DNA of 64,000 nucleotides from an uncultured Prevotellaceae bacterium (GTDB lineage Bacteria > Bacteroidota > Bacteroidia > Bacteroidales > Bacteroidaceae): the NCBI GenBank assembly GCA_900318775.1, contig ONLY01000009.1:1-64000 (forward strand). Direction: 5' to 3'. Below, piece by piece: positions 51,400-61,500 of the stretch. Every line of letters starts with the position of its first letter. The stretch's first letter is position 1. Under the pieces are notes generated by a model that had not been told where the DNA came from, made no database searches, and worked only from the letters and a program-made list of their open reading frames with translations. The position numbers and the translations under genes are program-made.

Positions 51400-52509
51400 T
51401 CAGTTGAGATTCTCTTTCGTTACCTCTTCTTCTTCTTCTTCTTCTTCCAGCACATAGCGCTTATAGTAGGAGACGAGTAGCGTAGTGATGGGCAGGGCAA
51501 TAATGAGACCTATGAAGCCGAGCAGAGTGCCCCAAATGGAGAGGGACAGCAGAATGACAGCAGCATTGAGGCCTGTCACTTTGCCCATGATGCGAGGCGT
51601 GAGCACCCAGTCTTGGATGGCTTGTACCACGCAGAAGACAATGATGGCGGCTAGAATGATTCCCCAGAAGTTCTGTCCCGTGTCGTGGGCTTTCAGCAAA
51701 GCCAATACAATTGTAGGGATGAAGCCCACGACTTGCAGGTAAGGCACAAGGTTGAGGAAGCCGATGAAGAGTCCGAGTGGAATGGCCAGCGGGAAGTCGA
51801 TAATGAGGAAGCCAATGCTGAAAAGCACTCCCACGCACATGGCGATGATGGTTTGTCCACGGAAGTAGCGGTTCATGCCATTCTTTAGGTCGGATACGAC
51901 TCCATACACGATGCCGCGTTTGCTGCGTGGTACAAGCTTGAAGAGCCCTTCTGCCATTTCTTCATAATCTGCCAGAATGAAGAAGAGGTAGATGATGGCG
52001 ATGAGAGAGGCAATGACGCCGATGATAGCATTGACGCTGCTGCTGAGGATGGAAACGACTTGCGGCACTCTCTCTTCCACGATTTGCGTGACATCCTGAA
52101 TGGTCAATGCTTTGGTTATCTGGTCCACATTGATATGGTGCTTGATGAAGTATTCCGCTTCGGATGCAGCGGAGGTGACCGTGGCATCGGTGGTGGCATA
52201 TTCAACGATGATGTTCTTGAGGTGTCCCACTTCTGCGATGATAGGAGGGATGATGAGGAAGCTTCCCCCTGTGAGGATGCCCACAATGAGCAGGATGGTG
52301 ATAATGATGCTGGCTGTTCTTGACTTGACCCTGCATCGATATTGGATGAAGTGCACGATGGGGTAGAGCAGGTAGGCAATCAGCCATGCTACGAGGAAGG
52401 GTATCAGCACGCTGCTGAGGCGGTTGACGAGGAGATAGACAACGCCTAAAAGGACGATGCTCATCAAGAGCCGCACGAAACGGTCGAATGTAATGGGCTT
52501 TGTTTTCAT
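51400..52509 (-). CDS. AI-2E family transporter (PerM-like)
   Basis: 369 residues from the ATG at 52509 (MKTKPITFDRFVRLLMS). The frame is open for another 459 bases, but that part overlaps rsmI on the other strand and lacks membrane character. About seven membrane helices: a first pair near 10-50, further segments at about 60-85, 145-170, 210-300 and 310-350. PerM/AI-2E signatures SVLIPFLVAWLIAYLLYP and GLFIGFLNLVPYLQ are present. Members of this family include Na+/H+ antiporters and AI-2 exporters; substrate unknown. The C-terminus has eight consecutive glutamates from a (CTT)7 microsatellite. Confidence 0.88.
   Translation of the reverse strand: MKTKPITFDRFVRLLMSIVLLGVVYLLVNRLSSVLIPFLVAWLIAYLLYPIVHFIQYRCRVKSRTASIIITILLIVGILTGGSFLIIPPIIAEVGHLKNIIVEYATTDATVTSAASEAEYFIKHHINVDQITKALTIQDVTQIVEERVPQVVSILSSSVNAIIGVIASLIAIIYLFFILADYEEMAEGLFKLVPRSKRGIVYGVVSDLKNGMNRYFRGQTIIAMCVGVLFSIGFLIIDFPLAIPLGLFIGFLNLVPYLQVVGFIPTIVLALLKAHDTGQNFWGIILAAIIVFCVVQAIQDWVLTPRIMGKVTGLNAAVILLSLSIWGTLLGFIGLIIALPITTLLVSYYKRYVLEEEEEEEEVTKENLN
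51426..51446. repeat. trinucleotide microsatellite (CTT)7 in a C-terminus
   Basis: Seven CTT repeats on the plus strand encode polyglutamate near the end of the AI-2E transporter. Slippage would change the acidic run by whole residues and not the frame. Confidence 0.8.
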
Positions 52510-52634
52510 GTTGTATGAGGTTATGCTGCTGAATTGTTGTACGAAGATACACAAAAACTTATGTTTCAGTGGTCTGTTGTGTGAAAAAAAGTTGTTTTTG
52601 AAAGGAAAATGCGTCAAGTCAGTGTTTTTATTTC

Positions 52635-52642
52635 TATTTTTG
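52635..52642 (+). promoter_or_regulatory. rsmI promoter, -7 element
   Basis: TATTTTTG, followed by the TTG start 20 bases later. It supports the non-ATG start. Confidence 0.5.
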
Positions 52643-52662
52643 CAACAAATTGTTGACTCGCT

Positions 52663-53433
52663 TTGGGTAAATTGTATGTAGTTCCGACTCCTGTAGGGAA
52701 TATGGAAGATATGACTTACAGGGCTGTGCGTGTGTTGAAAGAGGCTGATTTGATTTTGGCTGAAGACACGCGCACCTCGAGTGTGTTGTTGCAGCATTAT
52801 GACATTCATGGCGAGCTGTTGTCTCACCATAAGTTTAATGAGCATGAGACGGTGCAGGGCGTGGTGCGCCGAATTCAGGGAGGACTGACCGTTGCATTGA
52901 TTAGTGATGCGGGCACTCCAGGCATTAGCGATCCTGGCTTTCTGCTGGTGCGTGAGTGTGTGCAGCATGGCATTGAGGTGCAGACTCTTCCTGGGCCTAC
53001 GGCGTTCGTTCCAGCCTTGGTGAGCAGCGGGCTCCCTTGTGACAAGTTCTGCTTTGAGGGATTTCTCCCCCAGAAAAAAGGGCGGCAGACCCGGCTTGAC
53101 CGGCTGAAGGACGAGGAACGGAGCACGATTATCTATGAGTCGCCTCGCCGTTTGGTGAAGACGTTAAAGCAGTTGATGGAAATGATGGGCGAGGAGCGCA
53201 AAGTGTGTGTGTCGCGTGAAATATCCAAGCTGCACGAGGAGCATGTGAGAGGCACACTGAAAGAGGTGACAGAGCATTTTGAGCGTGTGGAGCCTTTGGG
53301 TGAGATTGTCATCATATTGGAAGGCAAACCGGATGAAACGGGCGCCTCTGCACAGAGAGAAGAAAAGATGTCTGATGACCCACTGCGTATGCTGATGGGA
53401 ACAGGCAAGAAAAAGAATAAATACAAGAATTAA
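52663..53433 (+). CDS. rsmI: 16S rRNA (cytidine-1402 2'-O) methyltransferase
   Basis: 256 residues. S-adenosylmethionine-dependent tetrapyrrole-methylase fold that methylates C1402 of 16S rRNA. Family features: LYVVPTPVGNMEDMTYRA, LAEDTRTSSVLLQHY, ISDAGTPGISDPG and SSGLPCDKFCFEGFLP, with ESPRRLVKTL. The start is TTG at 52663 (TTG GGT AAA TTG TAT); the next in-frame ATG would remove the conserved N-terminus. C-terminal tail (GTGKKKNKYKN) is basic. Followed 17 bases later by a coiled-coil lipoprotein gene. Confidence 0.93.
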   Translation: MGKLYVVPTPVGNMEDMTYRAVRVLKEADLILAEDTRTSSVLLQHYDIHGELLSHHKFNEHETVQGVVRRIQGGLTVALISDAGTPGISDPGFLLVRECVQHGIEVQTLPGPTAFVPALVSSGLPCDKFCFEGFLPQKKGRQTRLDRLKDEERSTIIYESPRRLVKTLKQLMEMMGEERKVCVSREISKLHEEHVRGTLKEVTEHFERVEPLGEIVIILEGKPDETGASAQREEKMSDDPLRMLMGTGKKKNKYKN

Positions 53434-53450
53434 TAATAAAACAAAGGAAT

Positions 53451-54320
53451 ATGAAACAGGTTAAGAACTTCGGAGTGAAAGCCTTTTGTGTGGCAGCTAT
53501 GGCATCAGCATTGATGGCATGTAATGAAGGAATGAAGGGAAGCGGCAATGTCGATCGCGAGCGTGACTCGTTGCGTAACATCATCGACCAGAAGGATAAC
53601 GAGATTAATGACTTGATGGGCACTTTCAATGAGATTCAGCAGGGCTTTGACCTCATCAACGAGGCAGAGGGCCGTGTGAATATGCTGAAAGACAATGCTG
53701 AGAATAACAGCTCGCGTGAGAACATCCGTGAGAACATGACCTTCATTCAGGAGACAATGGAGGAGAACCGCCGCAAGATTGAGGAGCTGGAGAACAAGCT
53801 CAGTTCGAGCACTATCAACTCTTCCAAGTTGAAGGAGACGATTAGCAACCTGACGCTTCAGCTGAATGCAAAAACTGCTGAGCTAGAGGCCCTGCGTGCT
53901 CAGTTGGCCGAGAAGGATGTGATGATTGCCGAGCTGGGCACAGCGGTTAACACGCTGAAAGACGAGAACGCACAGGTGAAGCAGCAGAAGGACGAGGTGG
54001 AGCAGATTGCCAAGAACCAGGACTCGCAGTTGAACACAGCGTGGTATGTTTTCGGAACCAGCAAGGAACTGAAAGAGCAGGGCATCCTGCAGAAGGGTGA
54101 GGTGCTGAAGGGCGACTACAACAAGGAGTATTTCACAAAGATAGATATCCGCAAGGTGAATGTCATCTCTCTGGAGTCGAAGTCTGCATCACTCCTCACA
54201 AACCATCCGGCAGGCTCATACACGCTGCTGAAAGACAGCAAGGGTGAATACACCCTGCGCATCACCGACGCTCAAAAGTTCTGGAGTGTGAGCAAATACC
54301 TTGTGGTCAAGGTAAAATAA
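53451..54320 (+). CDS. coiled-coil lipoprotein, Cbp1-like
   Basis: 289 residues. Lipoprotein-like signal peptide with ALMAC placing the modified cysteine near residue 24. A long coiled coil (about 35-205; e.g. ENRRKIEELENKLSSSTINS, AELEALRAQLAEKD) is followed by a globular C-terminal domain (about 205-289; NTAWYVFGTSKELKEQGIL, YLVVKVK). The layout resembles the Bacteroides Cbp1 collagen-binding adhesin family. The binding function is an assumption here. Probably anchored at the outer membrane. The next gene starts 14 bases later and encodes a secreted protein. Confidence 0.82.
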   Translation: MKQVKNFGVKAFCVAAMASALMACNEGMKGSGNVDRERDSLRNIIDQKDNEINDLMGTFNEIQQGFDLINEAEGRVNMLKDNAENNSSRENIRENMTFIQETMEENRRKIEELENKLSSSTINSSKLKETISNLTLQLNAKTAELEALRAQLAEKDVMIAELGTAVNTLKDENAQVKQQKDEVEQIAKNQDSQLNTAWYVFGTSKELKEQGILQKGEVLKGDYNKEYFTKIDIRKVNVISLESKSASLLTNHPAGSYTLLKDSKGEYTLRITDAQKFWSVSKYLVVKVK

Positions 54321-54334
54321 ATACAGAAAATCCT

Positions 54335-55075
54335 ATGAAAACGATTGTGACGAAAATCCTGCCAGTTCTGTTCTTCTTGTGCAGTGCCACGTCTGTGCTT
54401 GCTCAGGGAAACAGTGATTGGGAACCGACGGGCACATGGCCGTTCCTGAACAAGCAGTTCCGTACTGCTACGGTCTACACGGGGGTGTTCAATCGGACGA
54501 AGACCGTTGTCCCCTGCAACATTCATGTGGGTAACCAGACATTGTGGTATAGCCAGAACGACACATTGATGGAAGCCATCCCCGGCACCATCATTCGTGT
54601 AGAGTTCCCCAATGGCGATGTGTATATGCCTGTGGGGAGCAACAATGAGCTGGGACGCATCGTGCGCGAAGACACTATAGGTGGCCGTGTGGCCCGAGTG
54701 GTGTGGGCGCAGGTGCTGAATCGCAAGGCCCTCGACCAGCGCTACCTGGACTATTGGAATAAGAGTCAGAACTTGTTGCAAGGCTCTTCCTTCTCAGGTT
54801 TTGCGGCCCTGGCCGATGTGGAAGGAGGCCGAATACTCGAGGAAGAGCCCCTGCCCCTGATGAATGTGTTCTATTTTCAGGTGAACGGTGAAATCTTTCA
54901 GGCCACGTCGAAGAACATTTTGGCACACATCAATCCTAAGCGCAAGCAGGAATACCGCAACTTCACCCGATCGGCAGAAATCATCTCCACCAACGAGAGC
55001 TCCATCTTGAAGATATGGAAAGAGTTTTTCTTGAAGTGGAATAAAGATGGAGCCGTGGGCACTAAGCGGCAATAA
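54335..55075 (+). CDS. secreted protein of unknown function
   Basis: 246 residues. Signal peptide about 1-23 (MKTIVTKILPVLFFLCSATS, ends LAQG). The mature part is soluble, with the regions VYTGVFNRTKTVVPCNIHVG, DTIGGRVARVVWAQVLN and a basic C-terminal third (ILAHINPKRKQEYRNFTRSAE). I do not recognise a family with confidence. It follows the coiled-coil lipoprotein gene by 14 bases, so the products may work together at the cell surface or in the periplasm. Confidence 0.75.
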   Translation: MKTIVTKILPVLFFLCSATSVLAQGNSDWEPTGTWPFLNKQFRTATVYTGVFNRTKTVVPCNIHVGNQTLWYSQNDTLMEAIPGTIIRVEFPNGDVYMPVGSNNELGRIVREDTIGGRVARVVWAQVLNRKALDQRYLDYWNKSQNLLQGSSFSGFAALADVEGGRILEEEPLPLMNVFYFQVNGEIFQATSKNILAHINPKRKQEYRNFTRSAEIISTNESSILKIWKEFFLKWNKDGAVGTKRQ

Positions 55076-55123
55076 CTCCATTCACACATAGACGACTCTT
55101 CTCCTCAGGGAGAGACGTATCTT

Positions 55124-55171
55124 GCCCGTTGGCAGAATCAAGCAAATGCACATCCGATTCTGCCAGCGGGC
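55124..55171 (+). terminator. terminator of the lipoprotein/secreted protein unit
   Basis: 16-base-pair stem GCCCGTTGGCAGAATC with its near-perfect complement (one wobble pair), 16-base loop. Ends the unit before the giant gene. Confidence 0.8.
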
Positions 55172-55580
55172 ATTCTTATATGCACAAATAGCGTCCCCCC
55201 CTCCGCATGAATTCCTCCACTGGGCGATTGTGTGCTTGTGTTTTTTTTGCTGGCCCAAGAGTGGAAAACAAAGGATAGACTTTCAAAATATGCAAGAAAT
55301 GTCTCAAAATATGCAAAAAAAAGCAGAAAGTAAACTTTAAATGTGAAGATATTAAAAGGAAACTATTACATTTGTCGCCAAAGTTTAGCCTTAAGTTGCT
55401 GAATGTATGCAAGCACAGACCTCCCCAAAAGAATACCAAGAGAATACCAGCTACAGAAGCTCATTACGGTGTGAATGCATCCAGCCAACGCTTGCGCCCT
55501 CGCGACACATTCCGTGAAAGAGCGGGAGCGGCAAGCCCATAAAAGACAGAATCATCATTAACTTTAATACATTCTACATT
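55172..55580. other. intergenic region and long leader of the giant gene
   Basis: About 400 bases without a gene. A TAnnTTTG element at 55367-55374 predicts a leader of about 200 bases before the giant gene start. The sequence 5' of the element is AT-rich; 3' of it there is a short repeated AAGAATACCA/GAGAATACCA and a GC-rich part. I see no named riboswitch. Confidence 0.4.
55367..55374 (+). promoter_or_regulatory. giant gene promoter, -7 element
   Basis: TACATTTG, fits TAnnTTTG, 207 bases upstream of the ATG. Confidence 0.5.
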
Positions 55581-58500
55581 ATGAAAAAACATCAAACATC
55601 CATTCGTCAATGGCGGCCGTGGCTCGTGCTGCTGGCGCTCTTCGCTTGGCTGCTGCCACAGACGGCGGCGGCGGATCTCTCGTATGAGGACGATCCCGAC
55701 AACTACACTGTCGAATTGGGTGGCTCGAATGTCATCTACTTCACGGCTCCGTGCTATGACACGAGCGGTGCCGACACGTGGATTCAAGAGGGCAACCTCC
55801 GGGTCTCGGTAGATGGTGCTGATCCAGTGACCATCTTCACATGGAAGTCTGAAAAGAACATCGACAACGACAACACCACGTTGAAAGTGAACTTCAGTAC
55901 CACTGCCGACGGTTTCTTCGACATTACGCTGGGTAATTCGAGAAACACTTTCCGTCTGACGAAGAACAACGGCGGAGAGCAATCCGTGGTGCGCAACAGC
56001 GACGGCAAGACCTTCGGGTTCAGTGCTGAGTGGATGGTGCCCTACAACCTGTTAGGCAAGAAACTGACATTCAGCTGGGATGTTACTCGTAACGGTAACT
56101 CTGCCACCGTTCTAGAAAGGGCGGTGCCGGGCCTCGCGACGAAGGAAATCAGCATGCCGGCGGCAAGTGCGAAGCTGGAGCCTTTCGTCTCCCTGCCTAT
56201 GCTGAGCACGAACAATCCGGGCAAACTGGAAATACCCTGGTTCCTGCCTTCCGACAGCATTGTCAGTGCCCACTACGAGTACACTGACGATACCGGCAAG
56301 CGTCATGAGGAGAAGATTGAGAACGTGAAGAGCAGTTCCATCCTGCTCGATGCCAACGTGCCCTACCGTAACTTCCGCGTCGTTTGCAGCTACAAGGAGG
56401 CGAGCGACAAGGGTTCTTACCTCATAGAGAACCAAGGGTCTGCGGTGCAGAACATCCCCGTGATTCACACCCCCGTCGGACTGACCGCCCGCCAATTGGA
56501 CGGCCAGGACTTGAAGGTGGAAGTGAAGTGGAACATTGTCTATCCTGACGATGAGGACTTGACACCCACCGACTTCTTCGAGGTGCAGCGTTCGATTACC
56601 GGTGAGGAGAAGGACTTCGTCACCATACAACAGTTGCCTTACATCTCTGTCAGCAAGCAGTCAACCTATACCTTCGTTGACAACACGCTGATGGATGACA
56701 TCACGCCTGACATGCTGGTGAATGGCGGTACGCTCGACAAGCTGACCTACCGTGTGCGCCGCACCATCACCAAAGACTGGAACTGGGCCAAGAACACTTG
56801 CTCGAGCACGAAGTGCGTTGTCGATAACCTGCACCTGCTGCGCATTGCCAACTATTCGGCTAAGTGGGAGGACGAGCGGGCCTACACCGTCCGCGTGTCG
56901 TGGAACTATGCCGACGAGCACGGTGCCGTATGGGACGACCGTGCCCAGATGGTGCTGCGTGTGGCCATGAAGAACCGCGACGGCCAGCCTGTGGATACCC
57001 AGGTCTATACGCTCGACCAGAACGATCGCGCCCAGTGCTACAAGATTATCAGCCTCTCGCGCTCGTGCGTGAACTATGATATAGAGATGTATGTGGAGCA
57101 GGGCGAGTCGCCCCTCAACTACATCATCCCGACGACGGAAAACGGCTACTTCAACATTAAGTCATACGAAGACTGGGTGACTTTCCGCGACATGGTTCAA
57201 GCTGCCAAGGGTGAGAAAGACGTGAATGCCCGCCTCTATGCCGACATCGAAACTGGCATCAACATTGGCTGGGAAGCCGACAGACCCTACCGGGGCACCT
57301 TCGACGGCAACGGCCACACAGTGAAGACCTGGATCGACAACAGCAGCGCAGATTTCGCTGCCCTCTTCCGCTATGCCAAGGACTACACCATCCAGAACCT
57401 GCACGTGACAGGCACCGTCAAGGGTGGCATTCACTCAGCAGGACTCGTGGGTCACAGCGACGCTTCTGAGGGAGGGCGCAACACCATCCAGAACTGCCGT
57501 GTGTCTGTCAATGTGGAATCAGCCAAGACCCATGCCGGCGGCATCGTCGGCCATGGTCTGGAAGCCGCCCACACCATCACCGACTGCTTGTTCGACGGTT
57601 CCATCAAATGCTCCAGTGGTAACTCTGCCGGAGCCATCATCGGATGGTCGAACAAAAACGACGGCGACATGGTAACCAACTGCCTGGAAAAAGGTACCTA
57701 TACCAACATCAAAAACCTGGGCATGAACTTCATCCACGGAGTTGGCGCATGGGGTAATGGCGATCATGGCTCGAACAACTGGACCAGTCATAACTGGGCC
57801 GAAGCCAGTCAGGTTGGCTCTCGTTCGGCGGCTGAACTGATTGAGGAACTGGGCAGCAGTAACTGGGTGACGGATAACGGCACGGTGGTTCCCAAGACGA
57901 ACACCATCACCGGCATTACAAACTTCTTCTTCCCCATCCACACGGCTCAAGACTGGACGACATTCCGCGACAAGGTGCAGGCTGCCAAGGGCCAGTACGA
58001 CGTGAATGCCCGCCTCTATGCCGATATCAGTATTGAAAACTCTGTTGGATTGTACGAAACGTATCCATATCGCGGTACGTTCGACGGCAACGGTCATACG
58101 CTGAATGTTAATATTTCAGGTGGTTCCTTGAATTCTATTGCCATATTCCGCTTTGTTGATAATGCTACATTCAGCGACCTGCATATAACAGGAAACATCA
58201 ATACCAACCAAATGTATGCAGGAAGTCTTATTGGCCGTATCCAGAACGGCCATTCGGTTATCATTGAGAATTGCCGATCGTCAATCACCCTCAACAATTC
58301 CATTAATGGCGACGCCACGATGGGCGGCTTTGTGGGTCTTGTAGGAGACAATGGCAGTGTTTCATTCCGTAACTGTAAGTTTGATGGTATTTTTGATGGA
58401 GCAAATTGTAGTCACATCGGCGGTTTCATTGGTTGTTGCCTTGAGAACACTACGGAAACCATTGAGAACTGTCTTTTCGCCCCTGCAAGCATTAATACCA

Positions 58501-61500
58501 AGCCCGATGGCTGCCAAACGTGGGTACGCAAGTACAATAGTAGTATATTGACGATTGTCAACAGCTATGCTACCCGTGATTTCACAGGATTGGTCGTCAT
58601 CCGTACTGCCAATGACTGGACTACATTCAGGGATATGGTGAAGAACGCCAAGGGTCAGTATGATGTGAATGCCATTCTCGCGGCCGACGTTAATGCCGGT
58701 ACCATCATGGTCGGCTGGGAAACAGAAAACTACTATCGCGGCACTTTCGACGGCAACGGCCACACGCTGACTTTCAGCGTAAATGACCATGGCGCAGAAT
58801 GTCTTGCTCCCTTCAGATATGTAGGCAATGCCACTATCCGCAACCTGCACACGGCAGGCACCATTAATAACAACCATAAGTTTACAGGCGGTCTCATTGG
58901 CCAAGTTCTTGCAGGAAGTACTGTCAACATTGAGAACTGCCATTCGTCGATGACCCTTAACAGCGGTGTGAATGGTGATGCTACTAACGGTGGTTTCATA
59001 GGCGTTATACAAGCCACCAATTCCAAAGCCAGATTCACCAACTGTAAGTTTGATGGCAGCTTTGAGGGTACCAATTGCCACTCGAACGGTGGCTTCGTGG
59101 GCTGGTCCGACAGTCCTGTCACTATTGTGGACTGCCTCTTCATGCCCAACAAAGTCACTACCAATCCCGAAAGCAGTGAGACATGGGCACGCGGTGGAAA
59201 CTGCACGACTACGAACAGCTATGCCACCAAAGAGTTCATCCACGTCATCAACAACACCAGCGACTGGGAAGAGTTCAGAAATGCGGTCGCCAGACGTGGC
59301 AGTCATAGCGTCAATGCTATTCTGAATGCAGACATCAAAGCAGGTACCTCCATATTGAACTTCAAGGGTATGTTCGATGGCAACGCTCATACCATCGAGA
59401 TGAGTTGCACCATGTTCAATTCTGCCAATGGCTACACCATCAAGAATCTGCACGTCACAGGCGCATACGGTGGCGACCAGCACGTAGCAGGACTTGTCAC
59501 CTCAAGTTGGAACGCTAACATCCAGAACTGCTGGGTATCGACCTCCATCCATTGCAACACAACCCATGCCGGCGGCTTTATTGGCCATGCACAAGATTCA
59601 CCGCACACCATCAACAACTGTCTGTTCGACGGTGCCATTAGCGCTAAAAACGATGGACAGGTTGATGGAACATCCTACGTCGGAGCATTCATCGGCTGGG
59701 GAGGCGGTGCAGATAACTACGTAACCAATTGTTTGGAAGACGGAAATTATTACTACGTTAATCACGCTGGATTCTGCTATAAAGGAAGTGGCGATGCATG
59801 GGGTAATACCGGTAACAGCAAAAATAACTACACCTACAAAGACGTAAGCTGGAACGAGGTCAATTACGATGGCATCAGGCATAGCAACGTGAACAGCTGG
59901 TACAGTAAACTGGGCGAAGGCTGGTATGTGAGTGGCTCTAACGTGCTGCCCAAGATGGAAAGACGCGAATTGTGGAACAACGTAGGCTCCCTGTCCGCCA
60001 GCGATCTGGCCAAGAATCTGGGCAGTGGATGGAAGGTGGATGGCAACAAGGCCGTACCTGTGATGGGCAGTAGCTCGATTGGCGCCACCGAGGAAGAACT
60101 GGAACAGTACTTCACCTTCGGCTGGACGAAGGAGAACAACAAGCTGGTGCCCGCCACCACGACGGTTGAGGAACCCGTTTACGCCGAGATCACCAAGCCG
60201 ACGCTTCCCAACTTCTACCACAAGAACACGGGTACAATAGACAAGACACTGGTGACGACGACGCGCCAGAGCAGCGTGCTGCTGGCCTGGAACACCGACG
60301 GCAACCCCATCGACTACTTCACCGTGATGCGCCGCGTGAAGGGTCAGGGCGACGATGCTTGGAAAGAGATTGCCACCTTCTTGGATGATATGAGCTATGA
60401 GGACACCAGCGTGTCGCCTCTGGCTATCTACGAATACAAGGTGCTCGGCGTGAATGACTGCGAGGGCCGTGACTCGACCGCGACCGAAGTGAAGGTGGGC
60501 GAGTGCAAGCACACGGGCCGCGTCGATGGCTATGTGCGCTTCAACGACGGCACCAGCGCTGCCGGCATCCAGGTGGACATCAACTATAAAGGTAAAAAGG
60601 TGATGAGCGTCTTCACCGACGATAGCGGACACTTCGTGGCCGACGAACTGTCGTACCAGGGCGGTGCGAGCGTCACGTACGATGTGAGTGCCGTGGGCAA
60701 GAACGGCGAAGATTTCTCGCCAAAGGGCTTCAGCGTGACCTTCGATGCCCATAGCAACGACGAGACGCTGCGCGAAATCTCCATCCTGAACGGCAAGCGC
60801 TTCTCGGGCTACGTGATGTACGACGGCACGAGCATCCCCGTGAAGGGTGCCAACTTCAAGGTGAACGGCAAGAAGGTTTACAACACGAAGGGCAAGCTCT
60901 TAGAGACAGAGTACGACGGCTCGTTCTCCTTCCGCGTGCTGCCCGGCAACGACACCATCCAGGTGGTGATGGACGGCCACAACTTTACGAATGACGGCTA
61001 CTTCAAGGGCGCCACTGGCCACAACTTCACCGACGATGTGGCTGGCATCTACTTCTACGACGCCACGAAGGTGAAGCTCGCTGGCCGCGTGGTCGGCGGC
61101 GAGGATCAGGGCCAGAAGCCTTTGGGCAACAACCTCTCGACCAACAACCTGGGCGACTCGCTGACCATCGTGCTCACCTTGGAGGGCGACAACACGTCGT
61201 GGTTGGTCTATGACAACCTGAACCCGAACAAGACGGAGCGTGAGGAGGTGGTGCGCCACCAGCGCAACGGCAACAAGCACTTCACGTCGGTGAAGACCCA
61301 GCGCAAGCGCATGACCGTATGGCCCGACCCGACGACGGGTGAGTACGAACTGCTGCTGCCACCAGTACGCTGGAAGGTGCAGCAAGTGTATTGCACCGGC
61401 TATCCCACGCTGTTCCAGGAGGGACAGGTGAGCGAGGTCATCGACCTGACCGACTGCCTCACCCCGAACACCATTACCTACACGGGCAGCTACAAGGACG

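Noticed and set aside
51400-52968. 522-residue version of the AI-2E transporter
   Set aside because: The extra 150 N-terminal residues overlap rsmI on the other strand, are not membrane-like and are preceded by a better ATG at 52509.
58362-60752. Two long minus-strand frames inside the giant gene
   Set aside because: The plus-strand frame keeps signal peptide, repeats and domain motifs throughout; the minus-strand products have none.
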